Positions 44,057-55,081 of a DNA stretch of 64,000 nt are shown here, one piece after another. This DNA comes from Rhodamnia argentea (Eukaryota > Streptophyta > Magnoliopsida > Myrtales > Myrtaceae). Position 1 is the first letter of the stretch; each line of letters opens with the position of its first letter. The notes beneath the pieces are model-generated. The model had not been told where the DNA came from, searched no databases, and saw only the letters and a list, made by a program, of their open reading frames with translations. The stretch spans positions 6,554,001-6,618,000 of the forward strand of contig NC_063158.1 in assembly GCF_020921035.1 (NCBI RefSeq), written 5' to 3'. The position numbers and the translations under genes were made by a program.

Positions 44057-46870
44057 ATGGACGGACTCCCTCCATTTCACCAAACCAACACGCTCTTCCT
44101 TAAACAACCTCAGACCCAGAACCCCAAGCTCAGAAGCCATTCTCTCTCGTGCCCTGCTCTTGGTGACACTGCCCCTTCTACGGCAACTCCAGCATGTGCT
44201 TTGCAGCTTTCGTCTTCGAGTGTCCCTGCGGTGGTGGGTGACTTTAATGGAGTCAATTCTTTGGAGTCCGTGAAGATGATTCATGCCCGGATGGTAAAAA
44301 TGCCCGGCAAGTGGAGTTCTGATGACCCCTTGGTGAAGATCCTGGCCAGGCATTACGTGAACTTTCGTGATTATAGATCAGCCGCGTTAGTTCTCTTGCT
44401 GGGCCTAGCCAGAAGCAACGTTGGATGGAACTCTTTCTCGGAAGAATTGAAGGACTTTAGGGAACTGCCTGTCCAAATTCTCGAGGTATTCGATGACATG
44501 CATTGTAAAGGAATGGTCTTTGATGCTAGCATCTTCACTGTTGCATTGAGAGTTTGCACTTATTTATTGGACTTGTGGTTGGGTGTAGTGATTCATGCTT
44601 GTGTGATCAAGAGGTGCCTTGATTCCGATGCTCATGTCCAGCGTGCCCTGATGAACTTCTATGAGAGATGTTGGAGCATAGACCGTGCCAATCAAGTGTT
44701 TAACGAAATGCCAAAGCGAGAAGATGTTGTATGGAATGAAGCAGTTAAGTTGAACATGAAGCATGAGCAGTGGATAAGAGCTTTAGAGCTATTTCGAGAT
44801 ATGCAGTATTCTTGCATGAAGGTTAAAGGCACAACGACTGTCAGAGTGCTGCAAGCTTGCAGCAAATTGAAAGCCCTTGCCCTAGGAAAGCAAATCCATG
44901 CCCATGTTTTGAGGTTCGGAATGGAATCGAGTGTGCCAATATGCAACATTCTCATCAGTATGTATGCCAAAAATGGAGAGCTTGAACTTGCTGGAGCAGT
45001 TTTTAATTCGATGGAAGATCATAACTTAACTTCATGGAATTCTATTATCTCGGCTTATGCCTCGTTTGGCTTTCTAGATGATGCGTGGAATCACTTCCAT
45101 AAGCTGGAATCTTCCAGTATTGAGCCGGACATTATAACCTGGAACTGCCTTCTGTCAGGGCATACTCTTAATGGCTCGTACGAGGACGTCCTGACCATCT
45201 TGCACATGATGCAAACTTCTGGAATTCAACCGAATTCAAGCTCCATAACCTGTGTTCTCCGGTCAGTCATTGAGCTCAGATTATTACCCCATGGGAAAGA
45301 AATACACGGTTATGTGATAAGGCATGATCTTGATTATGATGTATATGTGGGAACTTCAATAGTTGACATGTACGTGAAAAGTGACTGCCTGGACATTGCT
45401 CAAGCAGTTTTCAATAACTTGAAGAGCAAAAACGTATGTGCGTGGAATTCATTGATATCTGGGTATTCATTTAAGGGCCACCTGCAAGATGCTGAAAATT
45501 TAGTTGGTCAAATGGAAGAGGCAGGAATTAAACCTGATAGAGTGACATGGAATAGTATGGTCTCTGGCTATTCAATGTGGGGCCACACTGAAAAGGCTTT
45601 GGACATGATTCATCAGATCAAGCTCTCTGGATTGACTCCTAATGTGATTTCCTGGACTGCCCTCATATCAGGATGTTCACAGAATGGAAAATATAGGGAA
45701 TCCCTTGAATTTTTCATCAGAATGCAAGAAGAAGGTATTGAGCCTAATGCTGCCACCATATCCACCGTACTTCGAACCTGTGGAGGCCTCTCTCTGCTGC
45801 AAAAGGGAAAAGAGATACACTGCTTCAGTGTAAAAAATGGTATGACCCGAGATTTTTATGTAGCAACAGCAATCATTGACATGTACAATAAGTCGGGCAA
45901 CTGGAGAAGTGCCCACAAAGTTTTCAAAAGAATTCAGAAAAATTCATTGGCATCCTACAATTGCATGATCATGGGGTTTGCCATGTATGGCCTTGGAAAA
46001 GAGGCTATTTCTCTCTTTCATGAGATGTGCAGCAATGGTATAACGCCAGATGCTATAACCTTCACAGCGATCCTCTCTGCTTGTAAGAACTCAGGCTTAG
46101 TTATTGAAGGTTGGGAATTTTTTGATAAAATGAGCGGAGATTATAATGTGACCCCAAAAATAGAGCACTACTCTTGCATGGTAGATCTTCTTGGGAGAGC
46201 TGGCTATCTTGACGAGACTTGGGATTTAATTCAAAATATGCCCCTAAAGCCGGACGCTACCATTTGGGGTGCTCTTCTTTGCTCCAGTCGAATTCATGAG
46301 AATATTGAGTATGCAGAGACTGCAGCAGAGAATCTTTTTGAACTGGAGCCTGATAATTCTGCTAACTATGTCTTAATGATGAACCTGTATGCCATGTCAA
46401 ACCGATGGAAGGATGTTGATCATGTCAAAGACTTGATGAATAGCGCAGGGGTGAAAAATGGACAAGCTTGGAGCTGGATACAAATTGATCACACTGTACA
46501 TCATTTTTCTGCAGAGCAGAGAACTCACCCTGATTTTGGAGAGATTTATTTTGAGTTGTATCAGCTGATTTCCCAAATTAAGAAAATGGGGTATGTGCCC
46601 GATGTCAGTTGTGTATATCAGAAAATGGACAATGTCGAGAAAGAAAAGATGCTGCTAAGTCACACAGAGAAGCTGGCAATCACCTATGGACTGATGAAAA
46701 GACAAGGCAGTGCTCCTATCAGGGTGATTAAGAACTCTAGGATCTGTTCTGACTGTCACACTGCGGCAAAGTATATCTCCATGTTGCGGAGCTGTGAGAT
46801 CGTTATCAAGGACGGTGTCCGCTTTCATCATTTGAGCAAAGGAAGCTGCTCCTGTAAGGATTGCTGGTAA
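44057..46870 (+). CDS. PLS-class pentatricopeptide repeat protein with E and DYW domains
   Basis: Intronless 937-residue frame from CCGCCATGGAC, a strong start context. The first 60 residues are S/T/P-rich and lack clear repeats, fitting an organelle presequence. Residues about 70-760 hold tandem PLS repeats (for example WNSLISGYSFKGHLQDAENL, GIKPDRVTWNSMVSGYS, YSCMVDLLGRAGYLDETWDL), followed by E/E+ motifs and a DYW cytidine-deaminase domain. The zinc and active-site pattern is intact: HTE at 869-871 and CSDCH at 897-901. The last three residues are DCW rather than DYW, with the preceding CSCK kept. Such proteins edit specific cytidines in organelle transcripts. The order of motifs and the neighbour WTF1 suggest the orthologue of Arabidopsis At4g01030 (from memory, annotated mitochondrial). 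Confidence 0.93.
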   Translation: MDGLPPFHQTNTLFLKQPQTQNPKLRSHSLSCPALGDTAPSTATPACALQLSSSSVPAVVGDFNGVNSLESVKMIHARMVKMPGKWSSDDPLVKILARHYVNFRDYRSAALVLLLGLARSNVGWNSFSEELKDFRELPVQILEVFDDMHCKGMVFDASIFTVALRVCTYLLDLWLGVVIHACVIKRCLDSDAHVQRALMNFYERCWSIDRANQVFNEMPKREDVVWNEAVKLNMKHEQWIRALELFRDMQYSCMKVKGTTTVRVLQACSKLKALALGKQIHAHVLRFGMESSVPICNILISMYAKNGELELAGAVFNSMEDHNLTSWNSIISAYASFGFLDDAWNHFHKLESSSIEPDIITWNCLLSGHTLNGSYEDVLTILHMMQTSGIQPNSSSITCVLRSVIELRLLPHGKEIHGYVIRHDLDYDVYVGTSIVDMYVKSDCLDIAQAVFNNLKSKNVCAWNSLISGYSFKGHLQDAENLVGQMEEAGIKPDRVTWNSMVSGYSMWGHTEKALDMIHQIKLSGLTPNVISWTALISGCSQNGKYRESLEFFIRMQEEGIEPNAATISTVLRTCGGLSLLQKGKEIHCFSVKNGMTRDFYVATAIIDMYNKSGNWRSAHKVFKRIQKNSLASYNCMIMGFAMYGLGKEAISLFHEMCSNGITPDAITFTAILSACKNSGLVIEGWEFFDKMSGDYNVTPKIEHYSCMVDLLGRAGYLDETWDLIQNMPLKPDATIWGALLCSSRIHENIEYAETAAENLFELEPDNSANYVLMMNLYAMSNRWKDVDHVKDLMNSAGVKNGQAWSWIQIDHTVHHFSAEQRTHPDFGEIYFELYQLISQIKKMGYVPDVSCVYQKMDNVEKEKMLLSHTEKLAITYGLMKRQGSAPIRVIKNSRICSDCHTAAKYISMLRSCEIVIKDGVRFHHLSKGSCSCKDCW

Positions 46871-48030
46871 AAAAAGAGGGATTCACTCACTTTGATGAAC
46901 CCTCTTGAAGCTTTGCTGACATTATCGTGCATCAAACTTGCGTCATTATTGGCTATTAGCTACAGCATTAGATTGAAAAAGGTTGGGAGAGACGAGTAGC
47001 TAAGCTGCAGTTGGTGGTCAATATATGAGAACTCAAGTAATTTCCCACCTCTTCATTAGGCTAATTCCAACTCCAAGCATGCCATAGTGTTGTTATAAAC
47101 GAAAAGGCTTGCATATAGAACTTCTGAGACTGTGGAGCACGAAGAATGGACTTCATACTGCCACTACATTTGTACCGGGTCATCAGTCAAGCTTTGTGTA
47201 GATGGTCTAGGTCGACATTGAAGAAGATGGTTAAATGGGAAGATGTGTTGAATCCCAGATACTGATGATTTTCACTAACTATAGTCTTGTAATGGGGAAA
47301 CATACTTGGAACCCCACAAGACAAAGAGTGGATAAACAACAGGGTATGAGAGGGAAACTTTGATCCTATTCTTGTTTACTCTTCCTTCGGCAAGCTCGGT
47401 CGCTCCCTTCCGGAGATTTTCTCCACTTGCGTGGTTAACCTAACAAAAACAGGCAAAACTTGTTGAGACAGCTTCGCACATCCTGAAGGCCAGCAACACT
47501 GGCGAAGGGATGCAGAAGCAGAAACCTTTGGAGCATTTCCAACTCAAATTGGCAGATTATTGCGGATCGTGCATAAGTCTCCACCGAGATTTCCATTTGA
47601 CGTCAACCGTCGTACAGTCATAGTAGACCCCGTTTGTTATTGTATGCACAGTCATTCTTAGCCTATTAGTATCCACTTCCGGACGCACAACCATATTTCG
47701 TATCATGATTATCGTGTACGCTTGGGAAATCCAAAACATCTAGTGTGAATCCTTACTGAAGAAGCGCAAGCTCCACTGCATACAAAAGTTCGACAGATTG
47801 CGATAGCTGCAATAGCATTATCTAACGGAAACAACTACATACATACAAGGAAGTGAGCTTGTCGCTGAAGGGTTCACTCTTACAGCCTACCTACTGATTT
47901 AAAGCTGAGCATATGCGCACCAGCAAATGCAGATAGCGCAACACTCCCATGTCAATATTTACAGACACCAAACCAGCACTAACACCATTTCCATGGACAA
48001 AGCCCCTTGTACCCAGCCATTCAAAAGCTT
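46871..48030. other. convergent intergenic region
   Basis: 3' ends of the PPR gene (+) and the ABA-receptor gene (-). No gene or repeat recognised. Confidence 0.6.
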
Positions 48031-49814
48031 TTAGAAGCTGTTTACGGCTTCAGTTCGGTCCTGAATCGCCATTCTCTCTGAAATTTCAGCCAAAGACTTG
48101 AGATTGTATCTGATATAGGCCTCGACGAAGTAGCATGTGTCGTCCTTCGTGTTCCCATCAGGCACATCTACTACAAATGACTCGATCACCAGCGTCCCTG
48201 GCCTGCCTTCAATCGTATCAGGATGGACAGTCATAATTGAAGAATAGTTCTGCAGAGTTGCGGAAACAACAAGTGTTAAATCACGATAAGGTGGAGACAG
48301 TAATGTGATTATGTTTTCGTTAACAAAAGTCATACTCTGCCTTCATCCTTCTAGTACTATTGTGCAGTATTAGAAGCCAGTAGTCTCATAATCACACCTG
48401 CATACTTTACAATGAACCCTTCCCTTTATTCTAGTAAACAAGTAGGGGACATGCTCTCTTACGCTGTCCGGCGCAAACACCAAACAAACCACAAAAGAGC
48501 CAAAACTACAGAACGAAGGATCGATCGGCAGGAACTAGATAAATACCAAAGAGGGAATGCATCTAAAGATGAGGCGATTAGAGGAGTTACCTTGAGTCTG
48601 TGATCACCACCAACGATTCTAATGCCAAGGATGTGCTCCTCGTCATCAAGAAGTTCCAATCTCTCAGTGCTGGTTGTAGCAGGAAGCCCCGACTTGACAT
48701 TCACTTCTCTAACGCTCCCTATGCCCAAATCGCCCTTCACGATACACCGGCTGACAAAGGGCTTGTACTTCTGAGGTTGATCAAATCTTCTCACCAGAGA
48801 CCACACCTATCGAAAGAGTAGAGGATTTTGTTCATAAGACGAAGGGGAAAAGCGCAACAATGAGAAATTCCACAAAGCAACAACAAAACCCATGTGTTCT
48901 TGTCCAGCATTATCCAGCTTCTTCCGTTTTACTCTAGGAGATAGCTACAACCATCAAATTCCCAAAAGAGAAGAAAACCAGGAAGATACTGATTGAGGAC
49001 ATAGAGAAATCTATCTTTTTTTTCACCAAATAAGCACGAGAACCCAGATAACCAATTCAAAGAAACTCAAATGACTACACATCTTGTATGATTTGAACCG
49101 AGATAACTTGTGCAGAGGAGCAGTTTGTTAAAGTTTGATCTGTTTACACTTGTGACACGTATGATTTGAGCCTGGAGTGGGTGATGACTTTCCACTTGCA
49201 TTTGAAGTTTTGGGCTAATTAAAAGACTAAGTTAATTATCAAAAAGGACAAAAAAAAAAAAACAAATGAATGCTCATCTTTGAGTTTAGTGAGATGAAAG
49301 CAGAGACAAATCTCCAATTTGAACATGGGCATCGGTCCGGCTCAAAAGGTTAAGCTGATAGCTGAGTTGTCGGTGCGAATACATGCGTTAAGTCCACAAA
49401 TGACTTGTGGAATGCTCGAAAAAGGAAGATCATCACAACCGCGATCTCGTCATTCCAACCCAGGAAAGAACTCCGCATTTTGGAACGACCCATGCGAAAT
49501 TCGGGAAAAACGAATTCTTTTGAGAAACCAGCCAAGAGATTGAAGGCAGATAAAAACAGATCAGGAGAGAGGGAGAGAAAGCAGAAGCTGACGATTCCCG
49601 CAAGGACCTTCCTAAAGAAGTTAATACTGCTCCCATCAAGAAGCAAAGCGAGCTGACGAATCACAACAAGGGTGGGTGTCGAGCATACCAGGTGAACCGG
49701 AGCTTTGATGCGCTTGATGACAGCGGAGGTGCACTGCCTCTCTCCGGCCTCATGCCTGTGATGCCTCCCGATGTACTGGGCCTCCATAATCCTCGACGCG
49801 TCACCACCGTCCAT
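48031..49814 (-). CDS. PYR/PYL/RCAR abscisic acid receptor, PYL7/8/9 clade, 3 exons
   Basis: Minus-strand exons 49814-49689, 48806-48591 and 48249-48031 join in phase 0 to 186 residues. This START/Bet v 1-fold protein has [36 protein letters not shown], the gate loop SGLPA (residues 81-85) and the latch HRL (111-113), ending with [15 protein letters not shown]. On binding ABA, gate and latch close and the protein inhibits clade-A PP2C phosphatases, releasing SnRK2 kinases; it works in cytosol and nucleus. High similarity throughout exons 2-3 places it with the monomeric PYL7-9 clade. Three exons are usual for this clade. The start is the first ATG of a compact N-terminus ([18 protein letters not shown]); the 5' UTR contains a CTT/CTC run. 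Confidence 0.95.
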
Positions 49815-49918
49815 CTCCGGGGCTTACCGAGCGGGACTCAGAGCAAGAGGTGCCCACCGTCTACTGTGCAGATAAGGAAGAGGAAGCGAGCTGCAGAAAC
49901 TGAGAGATGGATGACGCG

Positions 49919-49962
49919 GAGGAGGAGGAGGAGGAAGAAGAAGAAGAAGAAGAAGAAGGCGG
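49919..49962. repeat. (GGA)n(GAA)n trinucleotide run
   Basis: Five or six GGA then seven or eight GAA units. It reads as a pyrimidine-rich 5' UTR run on the strand of the PYL gene, about 110 bp upstream of its ATG. Confidence 0.9.
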
Positions 49963-50138
49963 CATTAAAGCGGTCTGATTGGTTAGCTTAGCTTTGGGAG
50001 GATATCAAGAATCGTCCAATGGGAACCTCGTAACCACCCACTTTGTGTTGCCTTTAAACGTGGTCTCCCCCTGGGGCCCACCACCACTTGCACTATCTAA
50101 TTTTGCCCCCGTCAAACCCTCCGTATCATGTAAAATTA

Positions 50139-50628
50139 AGGTCATGCTGGGTAATGTTTCTGTTCCTAAAAATATATTTAGAATAGAAATATTTATTTGT
50201 GTTTCTATTTCCGACTACAATTTTCGAGAATAGAAACACGTTAAGCAAATATAAAAAAAATATTTTTCTCACCAAAAGGAAGGATCGGCAACCGGTGGCT
50301 GGCCGGAGGCAGAGGGGGGCAGAGGTCGCCGATCGCCTCCGCCCTCCGTCGCCCGCGGCGGGCGGCCGCTTCAACTCCTCGTCAATGATAGTGAGCAGCG
50401 GTAACTTGCACGAGCTTGCCCTCGAGTTGTTTCTAAAAAGTGTTCCAAAACCAATAAACAAGTTTTTTTTGTTTTTTTTGTTTTGCTTCAAAAGTGTTTC
50501 TTTTTTCAAAAGTGTTCCCCGAAATACTTTTGGAATATTTTTCAACCATACGCGTTTCTGTTCCGAAAGTGTTCCGGGAACACTTTCGGAATGTAAATAC
50601 TTTCCAGGAAGTGTTACCATACGGACTC
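50139..50628. mobile_element. MITE, about 490 bp, with long internal palindrome
   Basis: The left end GTCATGCTGGGTAATGTTTC and the inverted right end AGTCCGTATGGTAACACTTC are similar, and match a very common plant pattern (TGGTAAC then TTTCTGTTCC). The interior is AT-rich with a GC-rich patch and repeated AAAGTGTTCC/GGAACACTTT motifs. Possible 8-bp flanks are weak. The 146-164 codon ORFs over it are not genes. It sits about 0.3 kb upstream of the PYL start. Confidence 0.6.
50561..50591. repeat. 31-bp perfect palindrome
   Basis: Arms TTCCGAAAGTGTTCC and GGAACACTTTCGGAA around a single G. It would form a very stable hairpin. Inside the MITE at 50139-50628. Confidence 0.95.
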
Positions 50629-52664
50629 TAAGTTGCTAAAACTAAAAGATTTACCCGCAAATTGTATTAGAAAAATCTCACCTCGAATAATCGATGTAGC
50701 GTGAACAATTAATATATTCATATCATTGACTTGAAGTTTTTGAGTAAAGACAAGCCCAACCGAATACGTTAACGAGCTCGGACTTTGGCTTTTTTTTTGG
50801 CAATCTCGATTTTTTGTGCCCACTCCCGATAAATGGCATTAGATACCGATGGTAAATTGGTGTGCTCTTCGAGAATGAATCTAATAACCAACGCGGCTGG
50901 AGAAAGTGACAAGGGATGAAGTTAGGCTTCCTCTTGATGATCTCCCTAAATAAAGATATCGAGTTTCTGCACCGCGCTACCAACAGAAGGAACACACGAT
51001 GCTGATATAGCGCATAAATATCGAGGATCGAAAGTCAAGAGGAGATGGGGAGAAAGAAAGGCGATTGTCGGTGTTGGGGTATGGTTCATACTTTCTATTA
51101 ATAGGAAGACACGTGGGTCTCGCTCTATAATGAGAGGGGGGGTTCGGGGGAGCCGCCCCAGTAGGGGTATCAAGAAAGCAGCACTCCCTAGATACTATAG
51201 GGCTTTTATAGTTGAAGAAGTTTGGGTCGTATCCATGAATAAATACTATTATATATACTCTTTTTCGTTTGTAATTGAGGAATGTAACGAGAGGTGCGAT
51301 GTGCTAATAATAGTAAAATCCTCTGTTGGACGTAATTCTAGTTTACGGGTAAGTCGGGATAAAATCTCGTATCTTGATTTCTCTTTTTTTTTTTTTTTAA
51401 CGTTTTATTTCGTTTTGATTGTGCATTAAATCATAACAGTTCGGAGGCCACTGCAATCGTAGCTGTCACTAGTTGGGCAAAGGGTCATCGAACCCACACA
51501 TGCCCTCGCATAAAAGGGAAGATAAGGTCGGTTCGGCAACACCCGTCTATGCACGGCGGAGGATCCAACCCCGCCTTCTTAACAATAAGAATACCCATCA
51601 CGCTACCAAAACAGAGGTATCGAATCGGTCTGCGAAGAACCATAGAAAAAAGTAAGTGAGATCCACGCAAGTTCTGTAACGTATCTGTGAACGAATGTGG
51701 TGCGCCCCGAATGCATCATCATGTGCACGTCTTTGCTTTTTCTCGATGGGGCGCACCAGCCTCATGAGGTTGCAAGTGAAAAGCGAAGGGGTGCACCATT
51801 CCAAAGTGGTAAAACCTGTGGCGAGGTGGTGGAACGCAATTGCCCATGGACAAAATTCTTGGGTGGGACAGCAAGATCCATCACGATCTACAGAGCTTCT
51901 TCACTCATCCCCCCACCCCCACTCCCCATCGACAAAATTTGCCTCGCGTGGGACGGTTGAGATGCTCCCAACTTGATTTTTTTTTCCCCCTCCCTCCATA
52001 TTCGTCCTATCCACGATCGATCCGTCGTTTTCCTTCTGATTCTCGTCGTGGAGCTCACATGATCGATCGGGGGAGATGGACTCGATCGGCATGATCCGCA
52101 GACTATTCCGTTTTCTTTTTTTTTCTTTTTGTCCCGGTCGCATTGCTCTCGATAAAGGGGCGGCGATCCCTTCCGATTAGGTTTTCCTCCAATAGCCGAG
52201 GGCCATGTACATCCATTGCAATCGAACATGGCCGCTCTTTTCAGTTGCTTGGTTATGTTCTAACCTGGGCGTTTACGAAAAGGGTGTCTTTTTGACCCTT
52301 CGAGCTGTTCTTTTCACCGAACAGCAAAACATAATGTCATGTTGGTTGTTTCATCATTGGCCGCATTGACCCTTTTTATATTGTCGAGCAACGTGGTCTA
52401 TGTATGAACATTCATTTATGAATTTTAAAAGCTTTCAAGTCCGTTGACTTCTAGTCCTCTAAAGCGCTCTACAGCTTGACAAAAGGCACAGGTGATATTT
52501 TAAGACCCAAAAAATCCAGAGGCTGCAAATAGTAATCGTGGTTTGCATACTAGCCATGATCATCATACGTATCCCAAGTATAAAAAGAAATAATTCTACC
52601 CGATTTTTCTTTTTTTTTGGGATAGAAATTAATTTTACCAGATGGCTTTGCATATTTTGAAAAA
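50629..52664. other. repeat-rich intergenic, no supported gene
   Basis: The stretch ACCGATGGTAAATTGGTGTG near 50850 resembles ACCGATGGTAGATTGGTGGG near 58951, so both belong to one repeat family, probably copia. No ORF between 51130 and 52460 carries a recognisable domain. Confidence 0.4.
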
Positions 52665-52865
52665 AATTGTCAAAAAAGTTATAAACCTATTGCACTTTTA
52701 TCAATTGACTCATAAACAATTTAATTGTACCAATTGAGCTCTAAATTTTTTAACGTTTTGCCAATCAAGTTCATCCGGTTAATTTTAACCGAAAACGTGT
52801 ACGTTAATAGTCTTATGTGGCACAGTCAATACTGACACGGACATCATCATCGGGGTATTGTCCCT
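52665..52865. mobile_element. MITE-like family, left-arm copy
   Basis: TCAAAAAAGTTATAAACC, then TATTGCACTTTTATCAATTG, AATTTAATTGTACCAATTGA and CCGGTTAATTTTAACCGAAA. Same vocabulary as 26900 and 39245; only one arm is visible. Confidence 0.45.
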
Positions 52866-53518
52866 CATTAGTTGGAGCTAGAGAGAGCCTGTACGTCCAC
52901 GCATCTTCTCTTTTCGAGGAAGACAGAGAACCACTCAAGCACTTCTTCAACACTGATCTCCAGGCCAACTAAAACCCTAACTCATGCTTTGCCTTGGTAG
53001 CTAGACGACAATGGACACAGAAAGCCAGCACGCATGGACAGGAGCCAATGAGGCAGAAAAGAAAGCAGGAGGGTGAAAGTCGGGGATGGTTCATGCGGAG
53101 CATCTGTCATTGGACCACGTCTCTCCCCGCTCCTGCTCCTGCGCAACGAGCGGCCGACCGATGATGCTGGGTTGATTCCTCAACAGAGGGAAAGGACACG
53201 GAGCATCGACAAGGGCGAGCGTAACGTGTCGTCCTCTCGTACGCTCGCGGGTCGCAGAGGTCAAGCCAATGTCGGCATCGCGAGAGGAACCTCAGAAGGT
53301 CACTGGCGTGCGGTTGGAGAGGAGATGGAGGTTTTTTCAACTGACCTAAGGGAGAAAAGTGGGGTTCGGTTGGAGGAAGTGACGAGAAGTCCTGAGCTTG
53401 TCCTTTTGTGTTCTTTCGTTGGGTCTTTTGGTGAATTCCATCTCCGCTTGTTGGTCACATTTCCGAGCACACGATGCTTGTTTTTTTTTTTTGGTAAATA
53501 GCACACGATACTTGTTTG
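52866..53518. other. intergenic, nothing supported
   Basis: Relatively GC-rich 53040-53460 gives 77-142 codon frames on both strands, none with a family signature. A 15-bp direct repeat, AGCACACGATRCTTG (53466-53480, 53500-53514), brackets a poly-T run. Confidence 0.4.
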
Positions 53519-53715
53519 TTTTTTTTTTTTTTGATAACCGAGGTTCCGCGCGGCCGGCGAGCTTCACTCAACACAGCGGTGGAGCACGACTAGTCCTCGG
53601 GAGGGGCTAGCGCAGGAGCCCACCACCACGACCCCCCACTTAAGACACCGGCCCCGAGGAGTTTTGAACCCGGGACCTCTCGTGAAAGGACTTGTTGCCC
53701 ATCATAAATTTTATA
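53519..53715 (-). mobile_element. tRNA-derived SINE with poly-A tail
   Basis: On the minus strand the head reads TGGGCAACAAGTCC (A-box-like), then GAGAGGTCCCGGGTTCAAAA (B box GGTTCAAAACTCC). The body ends in GGAACCTCGGTTATC followed by a 14-bp poly-A (53532-53519). This plan, a Pol III promoter followed by a short body and A tail, is that of a plant SINE. No clear target duplication was found. Confidence 0.65.
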
Positions 53716-54200
53716 ATTTTTTTACGACGGTCATTTCAATAATATAATTTTTTCTCGATCTCTCGATTCGAGATGACATCGTGCTTATTGTTTCATCCGA
53801 GGTAAGACACCATAAGTATTGTAACTTTCATGCACTCGTTTTAATGTTATAATTTTTTTCGATCGCTTGAGCGTCATAACTCAAAAAAAAAAAAAAAAAT
53901 ACTTGCACATGAATGTCATAACTTTCAATTGATCACCTAATTTTCAAAAAAATTTAAAAAAAATTCACCCGGATATTGAAAATATGACATGACATAGCAC
54001 TTGTGAGCGTTTTTTAAAAATTATGACACTCAAGTGATCAATTAAAAATTTATATGAGAATACTCAAGTGATCTGAAAAAAAAAATTATGGCCCTTAAGT
54101 GGGCGCCGTATATAAGTTACGTGATTCAAGAGATCGAAAAAAAAAATACGTCTATTAAATGAGCGTCGTACGGAAATTATGACACTTACTACGTTCTCTT
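53690..54200. repeat. AT-rich degenerate repeats
   Basis: The motifs ATTATGACACTCAAGTGATC, TACTCAAGTGATCTGAAAAA, TTATGGCCCTTAAGTGGGCG and ATTCAAGAGATCGAAAAAAA recur at about 50-60 bp spacing with poly-A runs. No coding capacity. Confidence 0.5.
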
Positions 54201-55081
54201 CCTATTCTAGTAGGATCTAGAGAATGAAAGAGAGACGCAATAGTGTATTATAGTGCTATGGAGATTCGATGTGGATAAGGATAAGTTCTAGTTATCTTTT
54301 CCGGGGTGGCGGTTGTCTTTGGAACTCTTACTCATTTCACCTAGTGCCTCATTTTTTCACTAGCCAGCATGGTGGAAGGATAGGAGAGATCGGTAGGAAT
54401 TCTGCCACTGGTGTTTTGAAAGGTTTATCTTACGGGCATCGATTGTCAACTCCGGGAATGATGATAATGACGTGGCAAGTCACTACCGACGAGTTTAGGT
54501 CGGCGAGAGTCTAAAAGGGGGCTCGTGACATGAGAAAAACTTTCGAGATCTTAACGATGCAGGTGACAGCGAGACCCGCGAGCGGATACTTATCGAAAAT
54601 TTTACTCAGAGATCTTTCTCATCTCGGCTTCGGTTTTCCCACGCCAGTGCTTTCTTTCTAGGGTCTCAGCTTATTGCCTATTTCCTCCTGCGTCGCGCCC
54701 ATTCTTCCTGCAATTAAGCTCGCACTAAGAGTTCATAGTTCTAAGACTGTGTAAACTGGATTGTTACTTTGCGTCGAGTGTGACTCTTCATAGAGAAGTC
54801 CAGCTCGATAAGATGAGGCACGAGCGAGGCCCAATTTGAGCCCGAAATGATATATGGGCCAGTTCAGGGCCCATTGTATGATCAGTCGAATGACAGGTAC
54901 AATCTGGCTGTTCGAATTACATGACCTCCAAACCCGAAAGTTTGAGGCCTCGACATGTTCTAGCCTAATGGGAAGTGAAGCCTACTTTGCCGTCTGTGAT
55001 CCCTAATGCGAACCTAAATCAACTGAACTTCCCTGTGCATGTTCAAGTAAAACAGGGAACGAAGCCCTCTTTGCAGTCTGT
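54201..55081. other. intergenic, nothing recognised
   Basis: The 81-codon plus-strand frame at 54269-54514 shows no domain. No RNA gene or repeat boundary found. Confidence 0.45.

Noticed and set aside
50126..50639. 146- and 164-codon ORFs on opposite strands
   Set aside because: Both lie wholly in the MITE with its palindrome; composition is simple-repeat driven.
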